Part shown: positions 8,285 through 16,947 of the stretch, piece after piece
How the letters are laid out: each line of letters begins with the position of its first letter
Position numbering within the stretch: position 1 is the first letter of the stretch
NCBI GenBank assembly: GCA_038217425.1
Contig: JBBQPM010000005.1
Span: 1 to 64,000 of the forward strand
Direction of reading: 5' to 3'
DNA: 64,000 nt
From: JAIEPT01 sp038217425
GTDB lineage: Bacteria; Planctomycetota; Planctomycetia; Gemmatales; Gemmataceae
Made by a program: the position numbers and the translations under genes
The notes under the pieces: generated by a model
What the model was told of the DNA's origin: nothing
The model's input: only the letters and a program-made list of their open reading frames with translations
Databases searched by the model: none

Positions 8285-10738
8285 TCAGCGCACCTCGGAC
8301 CACTCCGAGAACAGGAACGTGCCGCGTTCGTCTTCCTGCAAATACAACCGGTAACGCGTCTGATCGTCGGACGACGACCAACTTACGGCCCTTCTTTTGG
8401 CGTCGCCGTCGAGATAGCGCGGGAATCCAAGCTGTGGGTTCTGCGACCAGGCCAGCCCGAGGGCGCCGAGCCGATCTTCGTCGCGGACCGACTTCGCCAG
8501 CTTGTGTCGGGCCGTGATTTTTACGACCTTGCCGGCCTCCACCCAGACCAGGTACGCGTCGAACTTGTCCTTCGTCTTGGGCAACACCACAAAGTGATCC
8601 TCTTTGGGAGTCGGATTCAGTTTGGCAAGTTCGCTCTGCGAATCACCCAGTTTGAGGAGGTCGTTTCCGGTCGGCAAATATCGCAGCGGCGGCAATGGAA
8701 CGCCGTCCGCCTGATCCGCGGGACAATCGCGGAGCACGACTTCGACGCCTGCCGAGTCGTGCCGGCAGGTGAGTAAGGTCAGATCGTCGTGCCAACGGTG
8801 GATGGTTTTCGCAGTCGCAGGCTGGCCGAGCTGCGACTTGTAGGTTTCAAGCCGAGCCTTGACGGCGGATCCGGGCTTGGCGCCAGAAGCGTCGGCGTAG
8901 CGGACGCGGAGTTCGACGAGGCGATTCGCCTGAAATCGGCCGAACCATTCGCGGGCCAAATGGTCGGCGCCCACGCTCGAATTGCCGATCCACGCGGCCA
9001 TCACCCCTTCGGGAATCGTACGCTGCACCAACTGTCCCGAAACCGGCAGCGCGGCGACGAACGCCTCCTGCGACATCCCCAGCGTAAAACGGTCGAGCTT
9101 TCGGCCAATCAGACTGAGCGGCTCTCCCCGGGCGATGCGCTCCCGACGCTGGGCGTCGTCGAAGGCTTTCACCCGGGCGACGCGCGTGGCGGGATCGGAA
9201 ACGTCGCGCACGTCGAGTTGGAGCGTCGGCGTCAGGAACGGCGCGTCAAGCGTGTATTGCGTCGAGTCGTCGCGCCACACCAGATCGAGCCGTGGCTGAG
9301 CGCCGGCCGTCAGCCAGCGCCATTCGGGCCGACCCAGTATTGCGAACAGCCCTCGGGCCGTTTCCCCCAACCCGATCGCATCGTTGGAACCGTAGTCGAT
9401 CTCAAGTTTCTCCACGAGCCCACGCGGGTCGGCGTGCAGCACCGCTTTCGATACCGGTCTCCCCGTGAGCGGTTGAACCAGATTCTTGTCGCCGACCACG
9501 CTCACCGACGTCCCTTGTTGTTTCCAGGCGAACCGGCGCCGATTCTGTTCGAACGAGCCATCCAGACGCACGCTGCCGAAATCGCGAACTAGCGACGGAC
9601 GCAGCGCGGCGCCGCTACGGTATCGAACGACGCCTCCCAGGAGCTTGTGCCGAGGCGTGAGCGTGACGTCGATCTCGACGCCGCTCGAGGCGTAGGTCCG
9701 CTGCGGCAGATCGCCAGCGCCGCTTGTGCCGGTGAGGCGTTCTTCGAGCCCCTGGGCAAATTGCTCCGCCTTGACGTAGTCGAACAGGAAGGGGCGATAG
9801 GTCACGAGGATCTCGACCGGCGTCTGATTTTCGCCCAGGAATGCGACGCAGGCGTCGGCATGCTGGTGCGGCACTTCCAAACAGAGCAGATCGAAGCCGC
9901 GGAGTACCGATGCCGCCGACACCGTCGTGGCGGTCTTTTCGCCCCCCAGCACGCGCTGGAGATTCTCCGCGTTTTTGGGCATCGTAAACGGCGTGGGGAG
10001 GCCCGACTCGATCGTCTTGAAAAATTCGTCGATTTCGTGCTGAGCCGGGCCCGACCAACTCCGCGCCGCCTGACGCAGCACGGCCAGACCCTGCGGCAGC
10101 AGCGTCTGCCCGAGGACGCCGTTGCGGGCGCGCTCGGGGAGGATCTGCCGAAGTTGACAGTGTAGGGCCAGAAGCTGCTTGGCGCTTTCGGGATGATTGC
10201 AGGCGATACGGAACTGCAGTTGATGCTGCAATAAACTGACGACGCGCGTCCACTCCAACGGGATGTTGCGTTCGAGCCGATAACTGTTGATGACCGCGAG
10301 GCTGGCGTCGTCGCCCGGTTCGACGAGCTGAAGGGCGGCCTCGTGATCGCCGAATCGGGCGAGGTGGACGGCGACGACGGAGTCCTTTCGGCCAGGCTCC
10401 ATATAAGGAGGCAGGCTGAGACCCACGGTCTCCTGATACTTGGCTTCGCGGAAGATCGGCGTCAAGAAGGGAAATCGGCGTTCGGGCAGGAGTTGCAGTT
10501 GGATTTGACCCTCCTGGCGGAGTTGGTCTTGCCGCAAGAGGACGGTTTCGAGGTCGGTCGCCTCGTGTGCGAGGTCCCGCCGCGACTTGGCGAGCAACTT
10601 CGCCAAACTGAGATCTTCCGAATGCGAACGGATGATGGTGTCGTGCAAAACCGCCTTTTCGTCTCGCACAGGGGCTTCGGGAGCTTTGCTGCAGCCGATG
10701 AGCGGCAGAAAAACGAGTAAACTTAGCGATTTTTTCAT
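8285..10738 (-). CDS. large lipoprotein of unknown function
   Basis: 817 residues when started at the ATG at 10738, which has a GGAG ribosome site seven bases upstream and begins MKKSLSLLVFLPLIGCSKAP: a lipoprotein signal with lipobox LIGC. A more upstream frame would bury this signal, so it was rejected. The mature protein starts with a helical region (AVLHDTIIRSHSEDLSLAKL, probably coiled) and continues with mixed alpha/beta sequence, including a LysR-unrelated stretch rich in RLDGSFEQNRRRF-type beta segments. No recognised domain, catalytic motif or repeat. It is probably periplasmic and membrane-anchored. The gene is divergent from the Hcp genes and may share the intergenic promoter region 10739-11029. 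Confidence 0.8.
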   Translation of the reverse strand: MKKSLSLLVFLPLIGCSKAPEAPVRDEKAVLHDTIIRSHSEDLSLAKLLAKSRRDLAHEATDLETVLLRQDQLRQEGQIQLQLLPERRFPFLTPIFREAKYQETVGLSLPPYMEPGRKDSVVAVHLARFGDHEAALQLVEPGDDASLAVINSYRLERNIPLEWTRVVSLLQHQLQFRIACNHPESAKQLLALHCQLRQILPERARNGVLGQTLLPQGLAVLRQAARSWSGPAQHEIDEFFKTIESGLPTPFTMPKNAENLQRVLGGEKTATTVSAASVLRGFDLLCLEVPHQHADACVAFLGENQTPVEILVTYRPFLFDYVKAEQFAQGLEERLTGTSGAGDLPQRTYASSGVEIDVTLTPRHKLLGGVVRYRSGAALRPSLVRDFGSVRLDGSFEQNRRRFAWKQQGTSVSVVGDKNLVQPLTGRPVSKAVLHADPRGLVEKLEIDYGSNDAIGLGETARGLFAILGRPEWRWLTAGAQPRLDLVWRDDSTQYTLDAPFLTPTLQLDVRDVSDPATRVARVKAFDDAQRRERIARGEPLSLIGRKLDRFTLGMSQEAFVAALPVSGQLVQRTIPEGVMAAWIGNSSVGADHLAREWFGRFQANRLVELRVRYADASGAKPGSAVKARLETYKSQLGQPATAKTIHRWHDDLTLLTCRHDSAGVEVVLRDCPADQADGVPLPPLRYLPTGNDLLKLGDSQSELAKLNPTPKEDHFVVLPKTKDKFDAYLVWVEAGKVVKITARHKLAKSVRDEDRLGALGLAWSQNPQLGFPRYLDGDAKRRAVSWSSSDDQTRYRLYLQEDERGTFLFSEWSEVR

Positions 10739-10832
10739 GGCAAACTCCGGAAAGGAGCGGACAATAAGAGCGCGGACACGCAACTATAGGGTGCGTTTCG
10801 TCCACGTGCCCAAAAATTGGCGCGGGCGTTGA

Positions 10833-10862
10833 GTTCCCAGCGATAGCCATCCCTGGGCTTTC
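10833..10862. repeat. copy of the CCCAGGGATGGC palindromic repeat
   Basis: This 30-base stretch reads CCCAGCGATAGCCATCCCTGGG in its centre and ends GGGCTTTC. It matches the arms of the nested palindrome at 38026-38122 with about two changes, so it is a dispersed copy. It lies in the 290-base gap between the lipoprotein gene and hcp. The rest of that gap contains no gene and no convincing promoter. Confidence 0.7.
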
Positions 10863-11029
10863 CTCGGGGTAGGCGGAAAATAATCTTGCGAGTCTGTCCG
10901 CCTCTGCGAACCGTTTTGCATACATCCATGTGGAGATGACTGGTACGAAGCAACGAACGCTGATGCGGCTGTCCCCGGCACTGCTTCAAACCTTAAAAAG
11001 GGATGGCGAACTTACTCGGAGAATGAATC

Positions 11030-11512
11030 ATGGCTTCGGACTTCCTGCTCGAAATCGACGGCGTCAAAGGCGAATCGAAAGACAAACAGTACCCCGGAAC
11101 GATCGATCTGCAAAGCTTCTCCTGGGGCATGGACAACGCGGCCAATCTCGCCTCGGGCGGCGGCGGCGGCTCCGGCAAGGCCAACGTTCACGACGTCAGC
11201 TTCGTCAAGAACCTCGACAAAGCATCCTGCGAACTGATGGCCATGTGCGCCAACGGCAAGCACATCAAGAAGGTCGTCTTCCATGTCCGCAAGCAGGGCG
11301 AGAAGGCCCTCGAATATTACAAGGTCGAACTCAACGAGTGCCTCGTGAGCAGCTACCAGCTCAGCAACGCTTCGGGAGCCGAGACCCCCATGGAACACTT
11401 CAGCCTCTGCTTCGCCAAGTTCAAGTGCGAATACAAGGAACAGCTCCCCGACGGCAGCGGCAAAGCGGCCGGCGACGTCTCCTGGAACTGCAAGGCCAAC
11501 GCCCCGGCGTAA
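11030..11512 (+). CDS. hcp: Hcp family tube protein, copy 1
   Basis: 160 residues, the usual Hcp length. The start MASDFLLEIDGVKGESKDKQ and the IDLQSFSWGMDN motif are characteristic of Hcp1/DUF796 proteins, which stack as hexameric rings to make the inner tube of type VI secretion systems and related contractile devices, and can carry effectors. The Gly-rich loop ASGGGGGSGKANVHD and the end motif FAKFKCEYKEQ also fit the family. A GGAG ribosome site lies upstream. The second hcp follows after 105 bases and tssE after another 74, so the three genes look co-transcribed. Two hcp copies side by side suggest a duplication or heteromeric tube. Confidence 0.92.
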   Translation: MASDFLLEIDGVKGESKDKQYPGTIDLQSFSWGMDNAANLASGGGGGSGKANVHDVSFVKNLDKASCELMAMCANGKHIKKVVFHVRKQGEKALEYYKVELNECLVSSYQLSNASGAETPMEHFSLCFAKFKCEYKEQLPDGSGKAAGDVSWNCKANAPA

Positions 11513-11617
11513 AACTGTCAACCGTCCCTGCAACCTCAACCTTAACTTTCACCCTACACTCACGCAAAACTTCTCGTGCGGCCTTCACGCCCACGTAATA
11601 CTTAGGAGATTCTGATC

Positions 11618-12106
11618 ATGGCTAGCGACATGTTCCTCGTTATCGACGGCATCAAGGGCGAATCCCAAGACAAAGTTTACGGCGCCAAGGGCGGCATCGA
11701 CATCCAGTCCTTTAGCTGGGGCATCCACAACCCCACCAACTGCCACACCGGCGGCGGCGGCGGGGCCGGCAAGGCCTCCTTCGGATCCATCGGACTCAGC
11801 AAGTCGATCGACAAGTCGACCTGTGCACTCCAGACGGAACTGCTCGTCGGCAAGCACATCAAGGAAGCGACCCTGGTCATGCGGAAGGCCGGCAAGTCGC
11901 CTCTGGAGTTCATGACCATCAAGCTGTCCGACGTCCTCGTCACCAGCTACAGCATCGGCGGCAGCGAAGGTTCGCCCGGCCTGCACGAGCAGATCACCCT
12001 CGACTACACCAAGATCAAGTGCGAATATAAGGAGCAGGACGAGAAGGGCGGCGGAAAGGCCGCGGGCGACTTCGGCTGGAACGTCAAGGAAGGTCACAAG
12101 CTGTAA
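11618..12106 (+). CDS. hcp: Hcp family tube protein, copy 2
   Basis: 162 residues, starting MASDMFLVIDGIKGESQDKV and carrying IDIQSFSWGIHNPTNCHTGG, the Gly-rich GGGGGAGKASFGS loop and the C-terminal IKCEYKEQDEKGGGKAAGDF motif. It is clearly a paralogue of the preceding Hcp but has diverged, especially in residues 60-120. GGAG lies upstream of the ATG. Paralogue pairs of this kind can act as structural tube plus specialised effector carrier, but nothing here decides which copy does which. Confidence 0.92.
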   Translation: MASDMFLVIDGIKGESQDKVYGAKGGIDIQSFSWGIHNPTNCHTGGGGGAGKASFGSIGLSKSIDKSTCALQTELLVGKHIKEATLVMRKAGKSPLEFMTIKLSDVLVTSYSIGGSEGSPGLHEQITLDYTKIKCEYKEQDEKGGGKAAGDFGWNVKEGHKL

Positions 12107-12180
12107 GCCCTCGACTCGGCAACACGCCCCTCGGCGATCTCGATCGCCCCGGGGCGTTTCTCTTTTTTAAAAGCTCTGCC

Positions 12181-12654
12181 ATGAATCCCAATCTCGGCCT
12201 CATGCCCTCGATTCTCGATCGTCTCGTCGACGCCGACTCCGCCGGCACCGACGCCCGGCGCGGCTTCGGCATCGAACAGGTTCTCGACGCCATTCGCCGA
12301 GATCTCGAGGACTTGCTCAATTCTCGGCAAACGCACGTCGGTCTCGATCCGCGCTTCAAACATCTGGAACACTCGATCTACGGCTACGGCCTTCCCGACC
12401 TGGTGACGCTGAACGCCCTGACGCCGGCGCAGCGGCAGGAGATCGCCCACAAAATCGAAACCGCGATCGCGCGGCACGAGCCGCGCTTGCGCGACGTGCG
12501 CGTGTCGCTCAATACCGGCGCCGCCGGGTCGCATACTGCCGTCCGCTGCCAGGTCGAAGCCCGGTTGGCAGTCGATCCGTCGCCGGAGGTCGCGTTCGCC
12601 ACCTTGCTCGAAACCATGACCGGACATCACAAAGTCGTACCGCGCGGCGGGTGA
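12181..12654 (+). CDS. tssE: gp25-like baseplate protein (TssE)
   Basis: 157 residues. The region from about 40 to 145 is the GPW/gp25 lysozyme-like fold: an internal VLDAIRRDLEDLLNSRQ helix, the YGYGLPDLVTLNALTPAQR segment typical of TssE, and the late beta strand CQVEARLAVDP. In T6SS the protein sits in the baseplate wedge that initiates sheath assembly. The two upstream hcp genes support the assignment. No sheath (TssB/C), TssF/G/K, VgrG, ClpV or membrane-complex gene follows in the window, so this is an isolated piece of a system. The stop overlaps the GTG start of the next gene by four bases. Confidence 0.85.
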   Translation: MNPNLGLMPSILDRLVDADSAGTDARRGFGIEQVLDAIRRDLEDLLNSRQTHVGLDPRFKHLEHSIYGYGLPDLVTLNALTPAQRQEIAHKIETAIARHEPRLRDVRVSLNTGAAGSHTAVRCQVEARLAVDPSPEVAFATLLETMTGHHKVVPRGG

Positions 12655-13379
12655 ATCTTATGATCGAACTCGCGCAGGTCGGCAAAATGTACGGCTCCAA
12701 ATGGGCCGTCCGCGATCTCACCCTCTCCATCCCCAAAGGCCAACTCTTCGCGCTCCTGGGGCCCAACGGAGCCGGCAAAACCACCACCATCAAACTCCTG
12801 TGCGGACTCCTCTTCCCCAACGAAGGAGACATCCGCATCGCCGGCCTCGATCTCCGCACCCAGGGCCAGGAAGCACGCCAACTCATCAGCTACGTTCCCG
12901 ACCAACCCTTCCTCTACGAAAAGCTCACCGGCCGCGAAATCCTCCAGTTCATCGCCCAGATGTACCGCATGCCCCCCGATCTCGCCGAACTGCGCATCCA
13001 GGAAATGATCGAACTCTTCCAGCTTCAAGCTTTCGTCGATATTCTTACACAGAACTACTCGCACGGCATGCGCCAGCGAACCGTCTTCGCGTCGGCGTTC
13101 CTGCATCAACCCGAGGTGCTGATCGTCGACGAACCGACGGTCGGCCTCGATCCGCACAACATTCGTTTGCTCAAAGATCTGCTGAGGAAACAGGCACGCG
13201 CCGGCACGACGGTGTTTCTGTCGACGCATTCGCTCGATATTGCCGAGGAGTTGGCCGACCGGATCGGCGTGGTGTCGCAGGGCAAATTGATCGGCTGTGG
13301 CGACCTGGCGGAACTGCGCCGACACGCCGAGGTCGACGGTTCGCTTGAAGAGGTGTTTCTGAAGCTGACGCAGGAGTGA
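12651..13379 (+). CDS. ABC transporter ATP-binding protein
   Basis: 242 residues if translation starts at the GTG at 12651, which overlaps the tssE stop as GTGA; an ATG at 12660 is the alternative. Walker A is GPNGAGKTT (about residue 40), the Q-loop lies in YVPDQPF, Walker B is VLIVDEPT and the H-loop is in LSTHSLD. The signature motif is NYSHGMRQR, a variant of LSGGQ seen in export-type (DrrA/ABC-2) ATPases. Such ATPases work with an ABC-2 permease, but none follows; the next gene is convergent. Coupling to tssE suggests co-expression with the contractile genes, but a functional link is only inferred. Confidence 0.88.
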   Translation: MNLMIELAQVGKMYGSKWAVRDLTLSIPKGQLFALLGPNGAGKTTTIKLLCGLLFPNEGDIRIAGLDLRTQGQEARQLISYVPDQPFLYEKLTGREILQFIAQMYRMPPDLAELRIQEMIELFQLQAFVDILTQNYSHGMRQRTVFASAFLHQPEVLIVDEPTVGLDPHNIRLLKDLLRKQARAGTTVFLSTHSLDIAEELADRIGVVSQGKLIGCGDLAELRRHAEVDGSLEEVFLKLTQE

Positions 13380-13389
13380 GTTGCAAGCT

Positions 13390-13471
13390 CAGTGGGTGAG
13401 GTACTTCGAACCCCTGGGATAAAACACAAGCGCCGGCTGGATCCCAGGGGTTCGGAGTACCTCACCCACTG
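13390..13471. repeat. 31-bp inverted repeat between convergent genes
   Basis: Arms at 13390-13420 and 13441-13471 match at 30 of 31 bases (the exception still allows a G-T pair), loop 20 bases; core GTGGGTGAGGTACTTCGAAC. It fills the gap between the ABC ATPase (ends 13379) and the convergent glycosyltransferase (ends 13475) and probably works as a bidirectional terminator. Confidence 0.9.
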
Positions 13472-13474
13472 GGC

Positions 13475-14878
13475 TTATTGAGAATCTATCCTACACACCG
13501 CATCGAACCCGCGCGCCAGCATTCGCACGTTCTCGGCGTCCAGCGACGACGGCTGCCAAAACGCGTCTCCGAGGTGCCCGGGCCACGACTGCGCCCACAG
13601 CCAGGCGAAATACTCGACCAACTCCGCGTCGCTGCGGTTGGGCTTTCCGTCCGCTTCCGCCAAGATCTGCGCCAGCGAGTCGACGTAGGGATTGAAGCGA
13701 TCGCGGCGCAGGATCGGACTAAACGACGTCGGCCTTAACGTCACGCTCGGCGTCCCCAGGACTGCGGCTTCACACGCGATCGTTCCCGTCGTCGCCGCCA
13801 CCAGCGCCGCGTGCCGAATCAGATCGAAGCTGCTCGCCCAGGGGTCGATGAGCTTCACGCCGGGAATCGCACGCAACTCCGCATAAAAGCGAGGCTCTCG
13901 ATTGGACAGAGCGACGCGATGTTCCTTGACCCAGAGTTCGTGCGTGACGGGGAGCGTCCGCGCCAGGGCGCGCGCCGATTCGATCTGGTTGCTGAACGGA
14001 CTCCCCCAGACGTCGATGGTCGCTTCCGGCTCCTGGTGCAGCGTGAACAACACGAAGGGGCGCGGCGCCGGCAACTTGACCGGCTCGAAATGCTCGAACC
14101 AGCGGTTTCGCCGTACCCGGTACGCCTTCGTCAGATATTTGCCGAGTAACGCGGTCGGCCGAAGGCTCGTCTCATCGTACGGATCCCAGGCGAGATCCCA
14201 GAGATGGCGGACGAGCGTCTTGAGCCGTTGCCAGCGAAACTGCCAAACTGTGGGGGCGATGCCCATGTAGTAGGGCTGTACCGGCCTCGCGCGAAAATTG
14301 GCGAGCAGCGTCTGCGCCTGGGCCAACTCCTCGGCTCCCGGCGCGCGGAACGTGACCATGTCGGTTTCGTAGTGGCTGCGAAAGAAGACGAAGCGGTTGT
14401 CGGGAATGCGCGTCGAGATGGGCCGGAGAAACGCCGCGCCGACCTGCCGGCACACCATGCCTGTCAGCAACTCCGCGGCCCAGGTCTGTTCGCCGAACAC
14501 GATGCGGATGCCGCGTTCTTCCAAAAACCGCCGCGTGTGGCGGGCGCAGACGGCGAGATACCGCAGCGTGTATTCAGCGGGCCGACGGCTCAGAAGATCG
14601 TCCATTTGCACGAGATCGTGACACTGCCAGCCCCCGGCGGTTTCCAGGGCGTTCAGTTCCGCGCGGTCGGCATCCTCGAGCGGGTGCCCGCGCCACTGGG
14701 CCGCGAAGTCGGTCAGATCGAGAATGCGCTCCGCGGGGACGCCTTGCTGCTCCAGCCACAGACGCCAACGACGATTGGGCGAGATCCAATGAACGACGTG
14801 GCCGAGCTCGGCGAGTTCTTTGCCGAGTTCGTGGAAGACGATGGTGCGGTACGCGGAAGTGAAGAACGCGAGGTGCAT
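13475..14878 (-). CDS. GT-B-like glycosyltransferase / capsule synthesis-type protein
   Basis: 467 residues counting from the ATG at 14878 (MHLAFFTSAYRTIVFHELGK), seven bases after the upstream methyltransferase stop. The opening strand-loop-helix and the C-terminal motif TTGTIACEAAVLGTPSVTLR are typical of a GT-B Rossmann fold and resemble capsule-biosynthesis and polysaccharide glycosyltransferases, where the TGT(I/V)..EA segment contacts the sugar nucleotide. A middle stretch (YETDMVTFRAPGAEE to WDPYDETSLRP) is unassigned. Grouping with a methyltransferase and the use of such pairs in surface-glycan clusters suggests modification of a cell-envelope sugar. Acceptor and donor unknown. Confidence 0.7.
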   Translation of the reverse strand: MHLAFFTSAYRTIVFHELGKELAELGHVVHWISPNRRWRLWLEQQGVPAERILDLTDFAAQWRGHPLEDADRAELNALETAGGWQCHDLVQMDDLLSRRPAEYTLRYLAVCARHTRRFLEERGIRIVFGEQTWAAELLTGMVCRQVGAAFLRPISTRIPDNRFVFFRSHYETDMVTFRAPGAEELAQAQTLLANFRARPVQPYYMGIAPTVWQFRWQRLKTLVRHLWDLAWDPYDETSLRPTALLGKYLTKAYRVRRNRWFEHFEPVKLPAPRPFVLFTLHQEPEATIDVWGSPFSNQIESARALARTLPVTHELWVKEHRVALSNREPRFYAELRAIPGVKLIDPWASSFDLIRHAALVAATTGTIACEAAVLGTPSVTLRPTSFSPILRRDRFNPYVDSLAQILAEADGKPNRSDAELVEYFAWLWAQSWPGHLGDAFWQPSSLDAENVRMLARGFDAVCRIDSQ

Positions 14879-14885
14879 GTCGGCG

Positions 14886-15977
14886 TTACCCCGCAAAAGC
14901 GCGTAGCAGCGAGATCAAATCCGCGAGATGGCGAGCGAATTCCGCACAATCGAACGGCTGACCCGATTCCAGGAGCGAACGGACTTGATGATGCACGGCC
15001 CGGCACGCCATGACCCGCCAGGCGCCGGCCTGCGAGCCCATGCGCGTTTCGAGTTGGGCGAGGAGCCCCGCGATCTCGGCGAGCGCGGCATCGAACTGCG
15101 TCACCTCGGGACCGTCCACGAAGTGCGAGCCCTTGCCGCCGGGCGGATCAGGGAGTTTAGAGTCGCCGCCCGTAGGCGCAGCGGTCTTGCGGCAAAAATA
15201 CCGGAGATCGCCGGCGCCCATGAGTGCGGTCTCCGCCGGGGAGGCCTGCACGCGGCGCTGTGACGTATCGTAGTTGACGCCGAAGCGGAGCACGTCGGCC
15301 TCGGGGAATCCCAGTTCGCGCAGGCGCCGGGTGACGTCCTCGGGGGTGTAACGACGTAGGTACGGGACGTACCAGTCGTCGATCCACTCAGCGATTCGGC
15401 GAATGGGGAAACCTTCCAGGCGGAGTTGAAAGATGCAGTCGCGGACGTCGGTGCCCGCGAGGACGGCTCGGACCCAATCGACCATGTGCCAGTAGATGCC
15501 GCCGGAGCCGTAGAGGTAAAGCCAGAGGGCGCCTGCCGGTTTGAGGACGCGGGTGATTTCCCGGAGACCGCGGTCTGGGTCGGCGGTGTGATGGAGCACG
15601 CCGTTGCACCAGACGACGTCGAATGAGGCGTCTTCGAAGGGGAGGTCCAGGAGCGAATGTTGAACGAAGCGAGCGTTGGACAGACCTTTTTGCAGGGCGC
15701 GTTTTTGGCAACTGGCGACGTTGGTGGGGCTGAGATCGACGCCGACAACTTCCCGGGCTCCTGCCTGGGCCATGAGTACGGAAGCCCGACCGCCGCCGCA
15801 GCCGGCATCGAGGCAGCGTTTGTCCTTGAAGGCGTCGAGCGGGATTTGGTTGGCCTGGAGTCGCGCGCGCAGCGGAGCGACGAATTCGTCGAAGGAGGCC
15901 TCATCGTAGAGAGCAAAGGTATCGCCGTAGACGACGGCGGTGAGGCGTTCGGCTTCGGTGAGCGGAGGTGAGACCAT
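14886..15977 (-). CDS. class I SAM-dependent methyltransferase with C-terminal helical domain
   Basis: 363 residues from the ATG at 15977; an upstream ATG at 16055 would run through the 15994-16041 inverted repeat and is rejected. The class I fold is plain: motif I CLDAGCGGGRASVLMAQAG, the acidic VVGVDLSP, then FDVVWCNGVLHHTADPDRGL, and VLKPAGALWLYLYG. The DAGCGGG and HH motifs resemble Methyltransf_11/UbiE-like enzymes. Residues after about 250 form a separate helical domain (TQFDAALAEIAGLLAQLETR) perhaps for partner binding. It is followed by the glycosyltransferase after seven bases, so both probably act on the same surface molecule. Confidence 0.85.
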   Translation of the reverse strand: MVSPPLTEAERLTAVVYGDTFALYDEASFDEFVAPLRARLQANQIPLDAFKDKRCLDAGCGGGRASVLMAQAGAREVVGVDLSPTNVASCQKRALQKGLSNARFVQHSLLDLPFEDASFDVVWCNGVLHHTADPDRGLREITRVLKPAGALWLYLYGSGGIYWHMVDWVRAVLAGTDVRDCIFQLRLEGFPIRRIAEWIDDWYVPYLRRYTPEDVTRRLRELGFPEADVLRFGVNYDTSQRRVQASPAETALMGAGDLRYFCRKTAAPTGGDSKLPDPPGGKGSHFVDGPEVTQFDAALAEIAGLLAQLETRMGSQAGAWRVMACRAVHHQVRSLLESGQPFDCAEFARHLADLISLLRAFAG

Positions 15978-15993
15978 CGCCGATCCTTGATCT

Positions 15994-16041
15994 CCGGGCC
16001 GAAAACGTGAATGACGACTGTAGGAATCGTCACTCACGTTT
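15994..16041. repeat. imperfect inverted repeat between rimI and methyltransferase
   Basis: Arms CCGGGCCGAAAACGTGAATG (15994 onward) and its near-complement ending 16041 pair with about two mismatches. It lies in the 84-base gap between two same-strand genes and could separate their transcription. Confidence 0.75.
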
Positions 16042-16061
16042 CCGGCTCGGAGCATGCGTTG

Positions 16062-16589
16062 TTAATTCTCTTCGTACTGGGCGATGCGGTTGACCGATTC
16101 CTCGACGTCTTCGCCGACCTCGGCCCCGAAGCGGTATTCCATGAGGAACGCATCTTCGCCGCTGTCTTCGTAGAAGGTGCGGAGCACGCGGACGGCGCGG
16201 AACTCTTCATGACGGAAAAAGAGCTGGGCGGCGAGGTTCGTCTCGCGGACCTCGAGCGTGATGCGCGTCCGGCGATGGCTCGAAAGCTTGCTGATGAGCT
16301 TCTGCACCATCTGGTTGCCCACCGCCAGTCGGCGCCAGGACGAGTGGACCGCGAAGTTCAGGATATGGAGCTTGTTCTTGTGCAGCTCGTAGATCATGAA
16401 CCCGACGACTTTCTCGCCGTGCTCGGCCACCATGCCGATGCAGTTGCGTTGCCTGAGGCAGCGGAGAAAGTCTTCTTCGGTCCAGGCGAACTCGAAGCAC
16501 TGTTGTTCAATTTGCAGCACCTCGGGCATGTCGCGCCGGATCATCCAACGAATATGGACGCGTGCTTGTTCTTTTTCGGTTTGGCTCAT
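16062..16589 (-). CDS. rimI: GNAT acetyltransferase, RimI-like
   Basis: 175 residues. The GNAT core runs from about residue 12 to 150: VHIRWMIRRDMPEVLQIEQQ, then VGFMIYELHKNKLHILNFAV, with motif A in the SSWRRLAVGNQMVQKL segment (acetyl-CoA pyrophosphate loop R/Q-x-x-A-x-G) and a following TRITLEVRETNLAAQLFFRH that strongly resembles RimI, the N-terminal acetylase of ribosomal protein S18. The usual GFRP motif is replaced by EEFRAVRVLRTFY. The start has GGAGG eight bases upstream. It is an independent gene, separated from the methyltransferase by an inverted repeat. A different protein substrate is possible. Confidence 0.8.
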   Translation of the reverse strand: MSQTEKEQARVHIRWMIRRDMPEVLQIEQQCFEFAWTEEDFLRCLRQRNCIGMVAEHGEKVVGFMIYELHKNKLHILNFAVHSSWRRLAVGNQMVQKLISKLSSHRRTRITLEVRETNLAAQLFFRHEEFRAVRVLRTFYEDSGEDAFLMEYRFGAEVGEDVEESVNRIAQYEEN

Positions 16590-16891
16590 CCTTCAAACCT
16601 CCCCCGCCGCCGAATCATCCGCGGCTTCCTCGGTTCCATCCGTTTGCTGGGGACGAAGGTACAGGAGCCGCTTACTTGTCGAACTTTAGCAACCTCGCTC
16701 GGTTGGCTCAAGCTCAAAAGGCAAGAGGGGGACTCCCTTCCCCGATACACAGCCGTCTTGGCCATTGGCTCACAGGGATCGATGTGTCTCGGTTGTTCCG
16801 AGAGCATATCGGCCTGCCAAGCCCAGTGCAAACCTTTTCCCGAAAGTTTGCGACCGAATCCAGCGACGTCTCGTGTCTCTTTCGTCCACAT
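16586..16891 (-). CDS. doubtful small ORF upstream of rimI
   Basis: A 101-codon frame starting MWTKETRDVAGFGRKLSGKG. An AAGGGG ribosome-site-like sequence lies six bases before the ATG and the stop overlaps the rimI start by four bases, which is what a real upstream gene would show. Against it: third codon positions are not GC-biased as in the neighbours, the product has no recognisable fold, and rimI has its own good ribosome site. The region may simply be a leader sequence. Kept as a low-confidence entry so the 688-base gap is described. Confidence 0.25.
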   Translation of the reverse strand: MWTKETRDVAGFGRKLSGKGLHWAWQADMLSEQPRHIDPCEPMAKTAVYRGRESPSCLLSLSQPSEVAKVRQVSGSCTFVPSKRMEPRKPRMIRRRGRFEG

Positions 16892-16947
16892 GACCGGCCC
16901 CTTATATCAACCTCCGCCAGCGATGCAATGCCGCCTTCAAGGGAACT

